A stretch of DNA of 64,000 nt from Ignavibacterium sp. (GCF_025998815.1 NZ_AP026678.1:1178001-1242000); one strand, 5' to 3'; numbered from the stretch's first letter, positions 9,290 to 17,955 are shown. The notes: generated by a model from the letters alone, not told the origin. Numbers and translations are program-made.

Positions 9290-10873
9290 TTACCTCGTTG
9301 CTACAATTACTGCTACTGTTGCTGCAACAACGGCTGCTATTTGACCAAGAACCTGCAGACTCGTTGTAAATACTTCCCAGAATTTCGGTCCCGGCGGATC
9401 TTCAGGAACCCAAATTGTATCGCCAGGTTTTAGTTCATCAACATCCTCTGCATCCACCCATTCACCTGTGTTGGCTCGTATAACTCTTACATCACCTTCT
9501 TTTGCTCGCCAACTAAAACCACCTGCGATATTAATGTAATCATCAATAGTTAATCCTGTTTTGTAAGTAATGTTTCCGGGATTGACAACCTGTCCTATAA
9601 TTGAAATATATTCTTTCTTTTCCGGAATTGTGATTATATCTCCAATTTTTAATACAACATCTTCATTAGAATCTTTTTGTAGAAAAAGTTTTTCAAAATC
9701 AATAACAACTCTTCCTCTTTTCTGTCGAGAACGTGCTTTGAGATAATCATATTCATCATCAGTCATATCAGCTCTTGGGATAAGTCGCAATCGTTCAAGT
9801 TCAGGATCATAAGTTGAGTCAGCTTTTGTTCTGTAAAGAACAGCATCTTTTAAAGAAGCATTTTTTTTGAAACCGCCGGCTTCGTTTATAACCTGTGAAA
9901 GAGTTGTTTCATCTTTTTTAATTTTATAAACACCAGGATATTTGATTTCACCTTTCACCTCTACATAATGAACATCAAAGTAATCCGGAATTTCCCTGAC
10001 AATGATAAAATCTCCTTTATTTACTTTTGGTTTTTCCGACTTAATCTTTTCATAACTGAAATAAATACTATACTGAGACTTTCCATCATCTGTAAAGCGA
10101 ACAATTTCAATTGAATCAGTTCTTGCTTTGTATAAAATTCCACCAGCGACATTCAATACTTCATCAATTGATTCACCTTCTTTATACTCATAATTACCTG
10201 GATATTTAATGTGCCCGAAAAGTGAAACAAACCTTTCTGCTTTATCAACAAGCACGATATCTCCATCATTCAAGAAAGGATTTTGACTGTAATCACCAAG
10301 TCTGAGGAATTTTAATAAATCAACTTTCTTTTGTTCGCCGTTTTTGGAATTTATCCTGATATTTCTGATGTCTGAAGAGTTAGTAAGTCCGGATGACAAT
10401 ACGAACAAATCTAATAGTCGTGATGACGAACTTAATACATAAGTCGATGGATTGATTACATTACCAACCAAAGAAACTTTTAACTTTCTGAAATTCTGAA
10501 GTGAAATGTGAATATCAACATCTTTAAAGCTCTTCATCAATCTGGTTTGTATAGCCACTTTTGCTTCTGATAAAGTTTTATTCCGAAGATCTATTGCTCC
10601 GATTCTTGGAATGTAGATAAATCCTTCCGGATCAATGCCCGGGGTAAATATTTTTTCATCCAAACCGCTGATCGAGATAAAGAGAATATCGCCGGGACCA
10701 ACTTTATATTCATTCGGATCAATTGCTCCTTCGGATGAAGTCGTTAAAAACTGAGTTATCAATGTTGAGTCTTTCAATCCAAGCAATGCTCTCTCCTGAT
10801 AATCAGGAAAAACCTGAGCAATTGAAGTAAAATTGATTAATAATAAAATGAGAAAAAGTAATTGCGCCTTCAA
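9290..10873 (-). CDS. Wza-like polysaccharide export protein with SLBB repeats
   Basis: Outer-membrane/periplasmic exporter of 527 residues with an N-terminal signal peptide (MKAQLLFLILLLINFTSIAQ). The polysaccharide export (Poly_export) domain starts at YKVGPGDILFISISG around residue 55. It is followed by SLBB-type units, recognisable by VSLVGNV, VSLFGHIKYPGNYEY, VEVKGEIKYPGVYKI and ISIIGQVVNPGNITY. A hydrophobic C-terminal helix (VLGQIAAVVAATVAVIVATR) could cross the outer membrane. It is the first gene of the exopolysaccharide operon, separated from ftsX by about 66 bp. Confidence 0.92.
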   Translation of the reverse strand: MKAQLLFLILLLINFTSIAQVFPDYQERALLGLKDSTLITQFLTTSSEGAIDPNEYKVGPGDILFISISGLDEKIFTPGIDPEGFIYIPRIGAIDLRNKTLSEAKVAIQTRLMKSFKDVDIHISLQNFRKLKVSLVGNVINPSTYVLSSSSRLLDLFVLSSGLTNSSDIRNIRINSKNGEQKKVDLLKFLRLGDYSQNPFLNDGDIVLVDKAERFVSLFGHIKYPGNYEYKEGESIDEVLNVAGGILYKARTDSIEIVRFTDDGKSQYSIYFSYEKIKSEKPKVNKGDFIIVREIPDYFDVHYVEVKGEIKYPGVYKIKKDETTLSQVINEAGGFKKNASLKDAVLYRTKADSTYDPELERLRLIPRADMTDDEYDYLKARSRQKRGRVVIDFEKLFLQKDSNEDVVLKIGDIITIPEKKEYISIIGQVVNPGNITYKTGLTIDDYINIAGGFSWRAKEGDVRVIRANTGEWVDAEDVDELKPGDTIWVPEDPPGPKFWEVFTTSLQVLGQIAAVVAATVAVIVATR

Positions 10874-10939
10874 TTTTATACCAAATTGTGATTGTTGTGA
10901 TACAAACTAAATTCTATACTTATAAAATAATAAAACTTA

Positions 10940-11803
10940 TTAAACTCTTAACGAAATTTTTCTTAGTGCAACAGTGGTTACAATTGAACCAATAAAAGGT
11001 CCAATTAGTAAAATCAAAACTATGAATAATCTAAAATCGAATCCTGTCACTTTCAACAACAAATTATAATCTAAATTGAAGTACGATATAACTGAAAAAG
11101 AAACGAGCATACTAATTGCACCTGATAATAATCCTATCAGAATGATATTGAAAATTATGGGCAATTTTATCGTGCTTAGTTTAGCACCAACCAGCTTCAT
11201 AGTTTCAAGCTCTTCATATTTTGAATTCATAATCAGTTTAACAGTGCTGTAAACAAGATAAATTGATACAAGAAGCATAAATCCAGTGAATATGAAAATG
11301 TATAGTTTAACTTTTTCCGAAAATGCAATTACCTTTTGAAGAAATTCCATTTTAGATACCACTTCGGTTACAATTTCTTCCCTTTGAATAGCACTCATAA
11401 TTTTTTTCAGCGAGTCCTTATTTGTGTATTCATTTTTCAAATAAAGAGTGTAAGAAGCTGGTAATGGATTATAATCAAGAATTTTCCTGAAATCTTCACC
11501 GGTTTCTTTCAGAAAAATTTCTGCTGCTCTTTCTTTCGAGATGAATTCAATTTTGGAAGTAAAAGGTTGATTCTTCAGTTGCTCTGCAAAGTTATTTAAT
11601 GATTCATCGCTAACATTGTCTTTAATAAAAATGTTTAAAGAGATATTTTGTTGAACATATTCCTGTAAAAATTTTGATGCTCTGATTAAATAAAAAGATA
11701 ATACAATCAGTAACACACAAAGGGTTAAAGAAATAAGATTTAAGAAAAAATTTAATTTGGATCTAAGGATTAGTTTAAAAGATTCTTTTATGACAAAACT
11801 CAT
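10940..11803 (-). CDS. ftsX: Cell division ABC transporter permease FtsX
   Basis: FtsX forms the membrane half of the FtsEX complex, which links cytokinesis to activation of peptidoglycan hydrolases. The 287-residue protein has one N-terminal helix (about 18-42), an extracytoplasmic domain (about 45-165) containing ISKERAAEIFLKETGEDF, and three C-terminal helices. VKLIMNSKYEELETMKLVGA near 190-208 is the family's cytoplasmic coupling loop. ftsE is not adjacent; the neighbours upstream are lipoproteins and recR. It closes the ybaB-recR run. Confidence 0.88.
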   Translation of the reverse strand: MSFVIKESFKLILRSKLNFFLNLISLTLCVLLIVLSFYLIRASKFLQEYVQQNISLNIFIKDNVSDESLNNFAEQLKNQPFTSKIEFISKERAAEIFLKETGEDFRKILDYNPLPASYTLYLKNEYTNKDSLKKIMSAIQREEIVTEVVSKMEFLQKVIAFSEKVKLYIFIFTGFMLLVSIYLVYSTVKLIMNSKYEELETMKLVGAKLSTIKLPIIFNIILIGLLSGAISMLVSFSVISYFNLDYNLLLKVTGFDFRLFIVLILLIGPFIGSIVTTVALRKISLRV

Positions 11804-11814
11804 TTCTTTCTTTC

Positions 11815-12315
11815 TTAAAAATTAGACTCATCAAGCCAACGGGAAATCTGCCATTTTTCATTTTCTGGATTTTTCTTCAATGCAAGATTTACTCTTCCAT
11901 CAACACGAATAACATCTGTTGGATTAAAAATTATCGTCAGATTAAAGCTTCTTACAACATTTGCAGTAAGAGAATCCTGTGTAAGTAAAATTATATTATT
12001 CCAAACCAAATCTAATCTTTGGACATTCTGAAAAAGTCCTAAAGTTGTTCTCATCTCGTCATCTCTTCCCCAGGATACATCAAACCCCTGATCATAGTCT
12101 CTGTAAGTGAAAACAAAATCCTGAGTTAAAAGCTGACCGTAAATTGTGGTATCCTTGAAAGTATAAGCATATTGAAAATTCTGAAAGACTCCGTTAATAT
12201 CTTTTTGATCCGATATTGGTGGTTTATCATCTCCAATATTTTCATCATAAGACGGTGCAAATGGATTTGTACATCCAATAAAAAATATCAGCGATATGTA
12301 AATTAAATTCTTAAT
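11815..12315 (-). CDS. Lipoprotein with probable ATT start codon
   Basis: An open frame of 166 residues that encodes a clear lipoprotein signal, (M)KNLIYISLIFFIGC, with the lipobox Cys at position 15. No ATG, GTG or TTG lies upstream of the signal in frame, and an in-frame TGA occurs at 12328-12330. The ATT at 12315-12313 is preceded at 7 nt by AAAGGA and overlaps the TAA of the preceding gene, so it is the best start. An ATG at 12054 would remove the signal peptide and half the protein. The ending WQISRWLDE resembles that of the preceding lipoprotein, suggesting divergent tandem paralogues, possibly of NTF2-like fold. Function unknown. Confidence 0.68.
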   Translation of the reverse strand: MKNLIYISLIFFIGCTNPFAPSYDENIGDDKPPISDQKDINGVFQNFQYAYTFKDTTIYGQLLTQDFVFTYRDYDQGFDVSWGRDDEMRTTLGLFQNVQRLDLVWNNIILLTQDSLTANVVRSFNLTIIFNPTDVIRVDGRVNLALKKNPENEKWQISRWLDESNF

Positions 12316-12895
12316 AGAAAATTCCTTTCATTTCACTCCAGCTTGGCAAACTGCTGCTTCTTGTATCTTTCCAGTAATAAATTGACCAATCCGAACGATT
12401 ATCTCTAATCATATTAAACTGCAGATTTCCGGAATAATTTTTGGGTTCGGATGAATTGTGTGGAATATTAATAAAATAATTTGCAGAATAAACCAGCGTA
12501 TCACCTGAAAGACTGCTATAACTTTCATCGCTGAATGTAAGAGTTATTGGAAAGTCTTTTGGAACTTTTGCAACAACACTGTTAAAATATCTCCGTTCAT
12601 CATCAAGTCCCCAATCCTGTGCAAGAAAAGCATAAGTGGAAACTGCTTCGCTCGAAGGGATAAATGTAAAAGGTTTGCTCACGAATAAAGTATCAACAAA
12701 ACAAGCAATATAGTTTTGAGTATTTTTATCGTTAAAAGAATTTTTGAGATTCTCGATTACAATTGAGGGTTCTTTTGGCGGTAAAAAGTTAGCTCTGTTC
12801 TCATCCGGGTTTTCAGGTTCTCTTGTAGTAAAAAGATCACAGCCTGATACTATCAACAGAAAGATTAAGGATATTTTAATTATTTTTTTTTGCAT
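12311..12895 (-). CDS. Lipoprotein of unknown function, NTF2-like appearance
   Basis: A protein of 194 residues with a lipoprotein signal MQKKIIKISLIFLLIVSGC (Cys19). The pattern of an N-terminal helix (VIENLKNSFNDKNTQNYIACF) followed by beta strands and ending DWSIYYWKD resembles small NTF2-like lipoproteins, though this is an impression without a search. It overlaps the upstream methyltransferase by 16 bp and the next lipoprotein by 5 bp. The next gene ends similarly, so the two probably arose by duplication. Confidence 0.75.
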   Translation of the reverse strand: MQKKIIKISLIFLLIVSGCDLFTTREPENPDENRANFLPPKEPSIVIENLKNSFNDKNTQNYIACFVDTLFVSKPFTFIPSSEAVSTYAFLAQDWGLDDERRYFNSVVAKVPKDFPITLTFSDESYSSLSGDTLVYSANYFINIPHNSSEPKNYSGNLQFNMIRDNRSDWSIYYWKDTRSSSLPSWSEMKGIFY

Positions 12896-13620
12896 ATTGC
12901 TATAAAGCGCGGAGATGAAATTTCATCAAATTCATTTCCTAAAAAATCTCCAAACAAATTAATAATTTCAAATCCAAATTCCTTCAACTTAAGAGTAAGT
13001 AAATTACTTTCGTATAACTTCACTGATTCAAAATAAACTTTTGAATTTCCGTTGCGAATAATAGTAATTTTTTTATTCACTCTCTGATCAACAATTTTTC
13101 TTTCCTGCTTAATAATATAATTTTCATTGGATTCTTCAGAATATTCAACCAGATTTTTTTCAAGGTGGTTTTTATTGAAATAATCCAGAACAAAATAGCC
13201 ATTTGAATTTAATAAAGAGTAAGCTTTTTGAAATAGGAGAAAATTTTCATCATCGGTTTCAAAGTATCCAAAACTTGTAAAAAGGTTAAGGACAAGATCA
13301 AACTTTTTAGAAGCAGTAAACTGCCTTAAATCAGACTGAATAAATTCTATATCAAGATTTTCTTTTTCAGCATTAAATCTTGCTTCATTCAGAAGTCTTG
13401 CACTCAAGTCAACACCTGTAACTTTATAACCAACTTTAGCAAGTAAAATCGAATGTCTGCCAGCACCACAAGCTAAATCCAAAACAGATGCGTTTGGAGG
13501 TAATTTAATTTTAGAAAGCAAAAATCGGATATGACATTCAGCATCGTTTTCATTCCGATGCTTATAAACATTTAGATACTCATCTGTATTAAACCACTCA
13601 ACGAACCAATCTTTTTTCAT
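12880..13620 (-). CDS. Class I SAM-dependent methyltransferase
   Basis: Rossmann-fold methyltransferase of 246 residues. Motif I is VLDLACGAGRHSILLAKVGY around 45-65, followed by VTGVDLS and later by FDLVLNLFTSFGYF (about 104-118), the motif II/III region. Complete compared with family length. The substrate cannot be assigned; relatives are annotated only generally. It overlaps recR by 4 bp and the lipoprotein gene downstream by 16 bp. Confidence 0.85.
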   Translation of the reverse strand: MKKDWFVEWFNTDEYLNVYKHRNENDAECHIRFLLSKIKLPPNASVLDLACGAGRHSILLAKVGYKVTGVDLSARLLNEARFNAEKENLDIEFIQSDLRQFTASKKFDLVLNLFTSFGYFETDDENFLLFQKAYSLLNSNGYFVLDYFNKNHLEKNLVEYSEESNENYIIKQERKIVDQRVNKKITIIRNGNSKVYFESVKLYESNLLTLKLKEFGFEIINLFGDFLGNEFDEISSPRFIAICKKK

Positions 13621-14213
13621 AAATCAATTCTATTCAGCATTGCCTTTCCAATTGTAGCTTCATCAGCAAATTCTAAATCACCTCCGATTGGAATACCTCT
13701 TGCAATTCTTGTTACTTTAACTCCAAGTGGTTTAATCAATTTAGCAAGATACAACGAAGTAGTTTCACCTTCTGTATCGGGATTAAGTGCGAGGATTACT
13801 TCCTTTATTTCTTCATCGTGAAATCTGTTAATTAATTCTTTTATTCTCAGGTTCTCAGCACCAATTCCCATTAATGGCGATAGAACTCCACCCAAAACGT
13901 GATACAATCCATTAAACTCGTGAGATTTTTCAATTGCAATAACATCACTAGCCTCTTCAACAACACAAATTGTTGACTGATCCCGTTTAGGGTTTTTACA
14001 AATATCACAAAGTTCATCTTCTGAAAGATTATAGCACTTTTTACAGAGCGTTAATTTTTCTTTGAGGTCAATTATCGCTTTGGCTAACTTTTCAGCAGAT
14101 TCTTTATCGTTTTTAATTATGTGAAGTGCTAATCTCTGGGCAGTTTTCTTCCCAATTCCCGGAAGTTTACTTAATTCATCTATTGCTATCAGTAATGTTT
14201 CTGCTATTTGCAC
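13617..14213 (-). CDS. recR: Recombination protein RecR
   Basis: RecR acts with RecO (and RecF) to load RecA at single-strand gaps. The 198-residue protein has the helix-hairpin-helix LSKLPGIGKKTAQRLALHI near the start, then a four-cysteine zinc motif (CKKCYNL...CDICKN, about 58-75), then a Toprim domain beginning STICVVEEASDVIAIE with the invariant glutamate and later ALNPDTEGE. Length is normal. It lies 2 bp after ybaB, a widely conserved pairing (dnaX-ybaB-recR in many genomes; dnaX is not next to it here). Confidence 0.96.
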   Translation of the reverse strand: MQIAETLLIAIDELSKLPGIGKKTAQRLALHIIKNDKESAEKLAKAIIDLKEKLTLCKKCYNLSEDELCDICKNPKRDQSTICVVEEASDVIAIEKSHEFNGLYHVLGGVLSPLMGIGAENLRIKELINRFHDEEIKEVILALNPDTEGETTSLYLAKLIKPLGVKVTRIARGIPIGGDLEFADEATIGKAMLNRIDL

Positions 14214-14215
14214 TG

Positions 14216-14539
14216 TTAGAATCCTGGAATATTCATACCTGGAGGCAACATTCCTTTTGTAACTTTAGCAAGTTCTTCTTCCGCCATTTTACCTGCAGAA
14301 GTTAATGCTTTATTTACTGCTGCAACAACCAGATCTTCAAGAATCTCTTTTTCTTCCTGATTGATAACCTGAGGATCAATTTCTATAGAAACAATCTCTT
14401 TTGCTCCGTTTGCAGTCGCTTTTATAATTCCACCGCCAGCTTCTTCAGTAACTGTCATATTGACAAGCTGCGCCTGAACTTTCTGCATTTCTTCCTGCAT
14501 TTTCTGTACTTGCTTTAACATTCCCTGCAAATTTTTCAT
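14216..14539 (-). CDS. YbaB/EbfC family nucleoid-associated protein
   Basis: Small DNA-binding protein of 107 residues forming dimers that coat the nucleoid. Visible are the N-terminal helix LQGMLKQVQKMQEEMQKVQA, the conserved strand region EEAGGGIIKATANGAKEIVSIEIDP, and the C-terminal helix EEELAKVT. Length matches the family. It is the first gene of the ybaB-recR run, divergent from the PurC-like gene. Confidence 0.94.
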   Translation of the reverse strand: MKNLQGMLKQVQKMQEEMQKVQAQLVNMTVTEEAGGGIIKATANGAKEIVSIEIDPQVINQEEKEILEDLVVAAVNKALTSAGKMAEEELAKVTKGMLPPGMNIPGF

Positions 14540-14602
14540 TCTTTTAACTCCAAATTGATTTTAATTAGGAAAAAATTACTTCTACAAATATATGATAAAG
14601 GT

Positions 14603-14633
14603 TTGACTTTATTTATTTCTTAATACAAATTTG
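14603..14633 (+). promoter_or_regulatory. Predicted promoter of the purC-like/psd/pssA/purSQ/tatA operon
   Basis: TTGACT at 14603-14608, a 17-bp spacer and CAAATTTG at 14626-14633, about 30 bp before the ATG at 14666. The second box ends in TTTG, as do the other predicted promoters in this window. Predicted by eye, with no transcript evidence. Confidence 0.5.
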
Positions 14634-14665
14634 AAACATAGATAACAAAAAGAAAAAGGTCTTTT

Positions 14666-15337
14666 ATGTTAGAGACAATTTTACATTCTCAACCAATTGA
14701 TGAAAAGTACATTCAAGTTGAATATACTGACACAGTTTTATTGGAGAAAAAGAAAATAAAAGTTAAAGACATTGGAATAAAAACCTGCGAACTGAGTCAT
14801 TTCTTTTTTGAATATGCAACCGGATTTCAAATACCGACTGCTTATGTTAAAAAAGATGATAAAACAATTCTGAAGTTTGTTAATCACAAACCTTTTTCTT
14901 TTACCGTAAAAATCTTAAATCGTGCTGACAAAAGAATTGCAAAAATTTTCGGACTAAAAGAACACAGCGAACTAAAACTACCCGTTTTTGAATTTCATTA
15001 TGGAGAAGGTAAAGACACATTGATAAGTGAAAGTCATTTAATTTCTTTTGATCTTTGTAATCAGGAAGATATGAAAGTAATTTTAAGAATAAGTTCGAAG
15101 GTTAACGCAGTGTTAAAATCTTTTTTCGATAGAAGAAATGAAATCTTATCTCAACTTTCCTGCACTTTTGGTAAATTTGAAGAGAAGATTTGTTTAAGTG
15201 GTGATTTCTCACCTTTCGGTTTGAAAGTTTATCCAAAAGAAGAAAATAAGAAATGGTTCGACCCTGAAAAGATGAACACACCAGCAGAAATTAAAAAGTA
15301 TACTGATTTTCTACATAATATCGTGAGTCCTAAATAA
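14666..15337 (+). CDS. Divergent SAICAR synthetase (PurC)-like protein, probably not a standard enzyme
   Basis: A protein of 223 residues whose layout follows PurC (phosphoribosylaminoimidazole-succinocarboxamide synthase). Matching regions in order: IQVEYTDTVLL (strand after the N-terminus), FQIPTAYVKK, IAKIFGLKEHSELKLPVFEFHYGEG, LISESHLISF, VLKSFFDRRNEILSQLSCTFGKFEEKICLSGDFSPFGLKVYP. However, the N-terminal YEGKAK ATP/substrate motif, the VRN(I/Y)xAGS motif and the ISPDTCRLWD motif of true PurC are all replaced. It shares an operon with purS and purQ, which supports the homology. The likely readings are a degenerate paralogue or a strongly altered enzyme. Confidence 0.6.
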   Translation: MLETILHSQPIDEKYIQVEYTDTVLLEKKKIKVKDIGIKTCELSHFFFEYATGFQIPTAYVKKDDKTILKFVNHKPFSFTVKILNRADKRIAKIFGLKEHSELKLPVFEFHYGEGKDTLISESHLISFDLCNQEDMKVILRISSKVNAVLKSFFDRRNEILSQLSCTFGKFEEKICLSGDFSPFGLKVYPKEENKKWFDPEKMNTPAEIKKYTDFLHNIVSPK

Positions 15338-15984
15338 TGTTCACAAAATATGGTTACACAACAATCGGCACTGTTGCAATAATTTCTTTCATACTAATTG
15401 TAATCGGGATTTTTATAAATAATGGTTACATCAGATATCCTCTTTTTATTCTCGCATTACTTTTAATTGCTTTCACTTTAAATTTTTTCAGAGATCCTGA
15501 AAGAATAGTTCCCTCAAAAGAAAATATTGTTGTATCTCCTGCCGATGGAAAAGTACTTTTTGTAAAAGAAGTAATTGATGAAAAATTTCTCAAAGGAAAA
15601 GCAAAGCAGATTTCTGTTTTTATGTCACCGTTAAATGTTCATGTTAATCGAATTCCTATCTCAGGTAAAGTTGATTATTTAAAACATTACGAAGGAGAAT
15701 TTATTGCTGCATTTGAAGACAAAGCTTCAGAAAGAAATGAAAGAACAGAGATTGGAATTACATCTCTAAAAGGTAAAGTACTGTTCACTCAGATTGCGGG
15801 ATTTGTAGCACGAAGAATAGTTTGTGATTTGAAATCCGGAGATGAAGTTAAAATCGGAGAGCGATTTGGAATGATTAAATTTGGCAGTCGTGTCGATATT
15901 CTCGTTCCAATTGATTGGCAGGAAAAAGTTAAAAAAGATGATAAAGTTTTTGCAGGCGAAACAGTTCTTTTCGAAATTCCATAA
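15337..15984 (+). CDS. psd: Phosphatidylserine decarboxylase, short Psd-B type
   Basis: Makes phosphatidylethanolamine from phosphatidylserine at the inner membrane. The 215-residue form has two N-terminal hydrophobic segments, FRDPERIVPSKENIVVSPADGKV (split here by its conserved aspartates), VFMSPLNVHVNRIPISG and the self-cleavage site KFGSRVDILVP near residue 187, where Gly-Ser cleavage yields the pyruvoyl group. The start overlaps the last base of the preceding gene's stop. The next gene is pssA, so two consecutive steps of the pathway are co-transcribed. Confidence 0.95.
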   Translation: MFTKYGYTTIGTVAIISFILIVIGIFINNGYIRYPLFILALLLIAFTLNFFRDPERIVPSKENIVVSPADGKVLFVKEVIDEKFLKGKAKQISVFMSPLNVHVNRIPISGKVDYLKHYEGEFIAAFEDKASERNERTEIGITSLKGKVLFTQIAGFVARRIVCDLKSGDEVKIGERFGMIKFGSRVDILVPIDWQEKVKKDDKVFAGETVLFEIP

Positions 15985-15989
15985 TAAAG

Positions 15990-16712
15990 ATGAGCAAACT
16001 TAAAATCACACCTTCAGTTATTCCTAATCTCTTTACTGCTCTGAATATGTTCAGTGGATTTTTGTCCATCATTTATTCAAGCAATGAAAATTTTGTTTAT
16101 GCCGGCTGGTTGATAATTGTTGCTGCAATCTTCGATACACTTGATGGTTTAATGGCACGACTTACAAAATCTAGTAGTGAGCTTGGAGTTGAGCTCGACT
16201 CACTTTCTGATGTTGTTTCTTTCGGTGCTGCACCATCATTTCTGCTTTACAAAACTTATTTCTATAATTTTGAAACGGCAGGAATAATTTTAAGCTCATT
16301 GCCTCTTATTGCCGGCGGATTTCGTCTTGCAAGATTTAATGTTCAGTTGGTTGGCTTTGATAAAAAATATTTTACCGGCTTGCCCATTCCATCCGCAGCA
16401 ATCATATTTGCTACAATGATTCTAAGTTTTTACAACAACGGGTTTGAAAAAATTTTTGACTACATAATTATTCCCGGAGTTATCATCATCTCTTATCTGA
16501 TGGTAAGCAAAGTAAGATATGAAACATTTCCGAAATTCAGTTCAGAAAACATCAAAGCAAAACCTTTTCATTTCATTTTTATGTTTCTTTCATTTGTAGC
16601 GATAATCATTTTCTATGTAAAAGGACTTTTCTTTAGTTTTGTAGCGATGATTTTACTCGGTCTAATAAGACATTATTATCTAAAGATTACAAATAAAACC
16701 ATCAGAGGTTAA
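15990..16712 (+). CDS. pssA: CDP-diacylglycerol-serine O-phosphatidyltransferase
   Basis: Membrane enzyme making phosphatidylserine, the substrate of the preceding psd product. It has the full CDP-alcohol phosphotransferase signature D-G-x2-A-R-x8-G-x3-D-x3-D (starting DGLMARLTKSS, about residues 48-70), then SFGAAPS. The 240 residues contain six to eight hydrophobic segments. The gene starts 5 bp after psd and ends 2 bp before purS. Confidence 0.95.
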   Translation: MSKLKITPSVIPNLFTALNMFSGFLSIIYSSNENFVYAGWLIIVAAIFDTLDGLMARLTKSSSELGVELDSLSDVVSFGAAPSFLLYKTYFYNFETAGIILSSLPLIAGGFRLARFNVQLVGFDKKYFTGLPIPSAAIIFATMILSFYNNGFEKIFDYIIIPGVIIISYLMVSKVRYETFPKFSSENIKAKPFHFIFMFLSFVAIIIFYVKGLFFSFVAMILLGLIRHYYLKITNKTIRG

Positions 16713-16714
16713 AG

Positions 16715-16966
16715 TTGTTCAAAGCGAAAGTAATTATTAAACGAAGACCTTCTATTCTTGATCCTCAGGGAAAAGCAGTTGAAAAAGGCGCTCAGCATCT
16801 TGGATTAACGAACATCAGAAACACCAGAATTGGTAAATACATTGAATTTGATGTTCTGAGCGATAATCGTCAGGAAGCAGAGAAAGAAGTTAATGATTAT
16901 TGTAATAAGCTTCTTGCAAATCCAATTATGGAAGATTATGAATTCACACTTGAAGAAGTGAAGTGA
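16715..16966 (+). CDS. purS: Phosphoribosylformylglycinamidine synthase subunit PurS
   Basis: Small structural subunit (83 residues) of the PurLQS formylglycinamidine ribonucleotide synthase of purine synthesis. Typical features are [21 protein letters not shown] at the N-terminus and the short ferredoxin-like repeat ending NPIMEDYEF. The start codon is TTG, 2 bp after the pssA stop. It is followed 1 bp later by purQ; purL is not in the window. Confidence 0.95.
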   Translation: MFKAKVIIKRRPSILDPQGKAVEKGAQHLGLTNIRNTRIGKYIEFDVLSDNRQEAEKEVNDYCNKLLANPIMEDYEFTLEEVK

Positions 16967-16967
16967 T

Positions 16968-17669
16968 ATGAAACCAAAGTTCGGCGTTGTAGTTTTTCCT
17001 GGTTCCAACTGTGATCACGATGCTTATTATGTTATTAAAAAAATTCTTGATCACGATGTAACTTTTTTGTGGCACAAAGAAAATAATCTTGATGATACAA
17101 ATGTTATAATTCTTCCCGGTGGATTCTCTTACGGTGATTATTTAAGAACAGGTGCTATAGCAAGATTTTCTCCTATAATGAATTCCGTAATTGATTTTGC
17201 AAACAAAGGTGGAATTGTAATTGGAATTTGTAATGGTTTCCAGATTTTACTTGAAGCCGGATTATTACCCGGCGTTATGCTACGAAATATTTCACTGCAA
17301 TTTGTTTGTAAAGATGTTTATCTTTCGACTGAAAACAGAAGCACACTTTTTACAAGTGAAATACCTTCTGAAAAAAAAGCTATTAAAATTCCAATAGCAC
17401 ACGGTGAAGGTAATTACTTTGCTAGCGAAGATGTTCTTAAAGAACTTGAAGATAATAATCAGATAGTTTTCAGATATTCAGATTCAAATGGAATTGTTTC
17501 AGAAGAATTAAATCCAAATGGCTCTTTGTTAAACATTGCTGGTATAATTAACAAAAAAGGTAATGTTCTTGGAATGATGCCTCATCCTGAAAGAGCTTGT
17601 GATTCTGTTCTTGGTAAAACTGATGGACAACTTATATTTAAGTCAATAATAAATTATTTAACAAATTAA
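16968..17669 (+). CDS. purQ: Phosphoribosylformylglycinamidine synthase subunit PurQ
   Basis: Class I glutaminase that supplies ammonia to PurL. The N-terminus [19 protein letters not shown] is typical. The nucleophile is Cys88 in [17 protein letters not shown], and the His-Glu pair lies in MMPHPERA near residue 209. The 233-residue length is usual. Together with purS it shows that this organism uses the three-part PurLQS enzyme. Confidence 0.96.
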   Translation: MKPKFGVVVFPGSNCDHDAYYVIKKILDHDVTFLWHKENNLDDTNVIILPGGFSYGDYLRTGAIARFSPIMNSVIDFANKGGIVIGICNGFQILLEAGLLPGVMLRNISLQFVCKDVYLSTENRSTLFTSEIPSEKKAIKIPIAHGEGNYFASEDVLKELEDNNQIVFRYSDSNGIVSEELNPNGSLLNIAGIINKKGNVLGMMPHPERACDSVLGKTDGQLIFKSIINYLTN

Positions 17670-17684
17670 AACGAAGGAGCTGAT

Positions 17685-17882
17685 ATGTTTGGAAATTTAG
17701 GCGCCGGTGAAATAATCCTGATAATACTTGTAATTCTTCTTCTGTTTGGAGCAAAGAAAATTCCTGAACTTGCTCAGGGTTTGGGTAAAGGAATGAAAGA
17801 ATTTAAGAAAGCCGTTCGTGATGTTGAAGACGAAATCAAAAAAACAGATGAAGAAGTAAAGAAAGAAGAAAAAAAATCTTAA
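17685..17882 (+). CDS. tatA: Sec-independent protein translocase subunit TatA
   Basis: Forms the pore component of the twin-arginine translocase. The 65-residue protein has the short N-terminal membrane helix ([20 protein letters not shown]), the hinge [19 protein letters not shown], and a charged amphipathic tail of Glu and Lys. GAAGGAG about 7 nt before the ATG is a good ribosome site. It is the last gene before a strong terminator; tatC is not present here. Confidence 0.94.
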   Translation: MFGNLGAGEIILIILVILLLFGAKKIPELAQGLGKGMKEFKKAVRDVEDEIKKTDEEVKKEEKKS

Positions 17883-17906
17883 TGATTTTCTTTCCTGAAA
17901 AAATTT

Positions 17907-17936
17907 AACCGTTTCTTTTCCAGAAACGGTTTTTTA
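17907..17936 (+). terminator. Rho-independent terminator after tatA
   Basis: Perfect 9-bp inverted repeat AACCGTTTC (17907-17915) and GAAACGGTT (17923-17931) with a 7-nt loop, followed by a T run. It ends the plus-strand operon beginning at the PurC-like gene. Confidence 0.9.
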
Positions 17937-17955
17937 TTATTCATAAGAGCGTATA

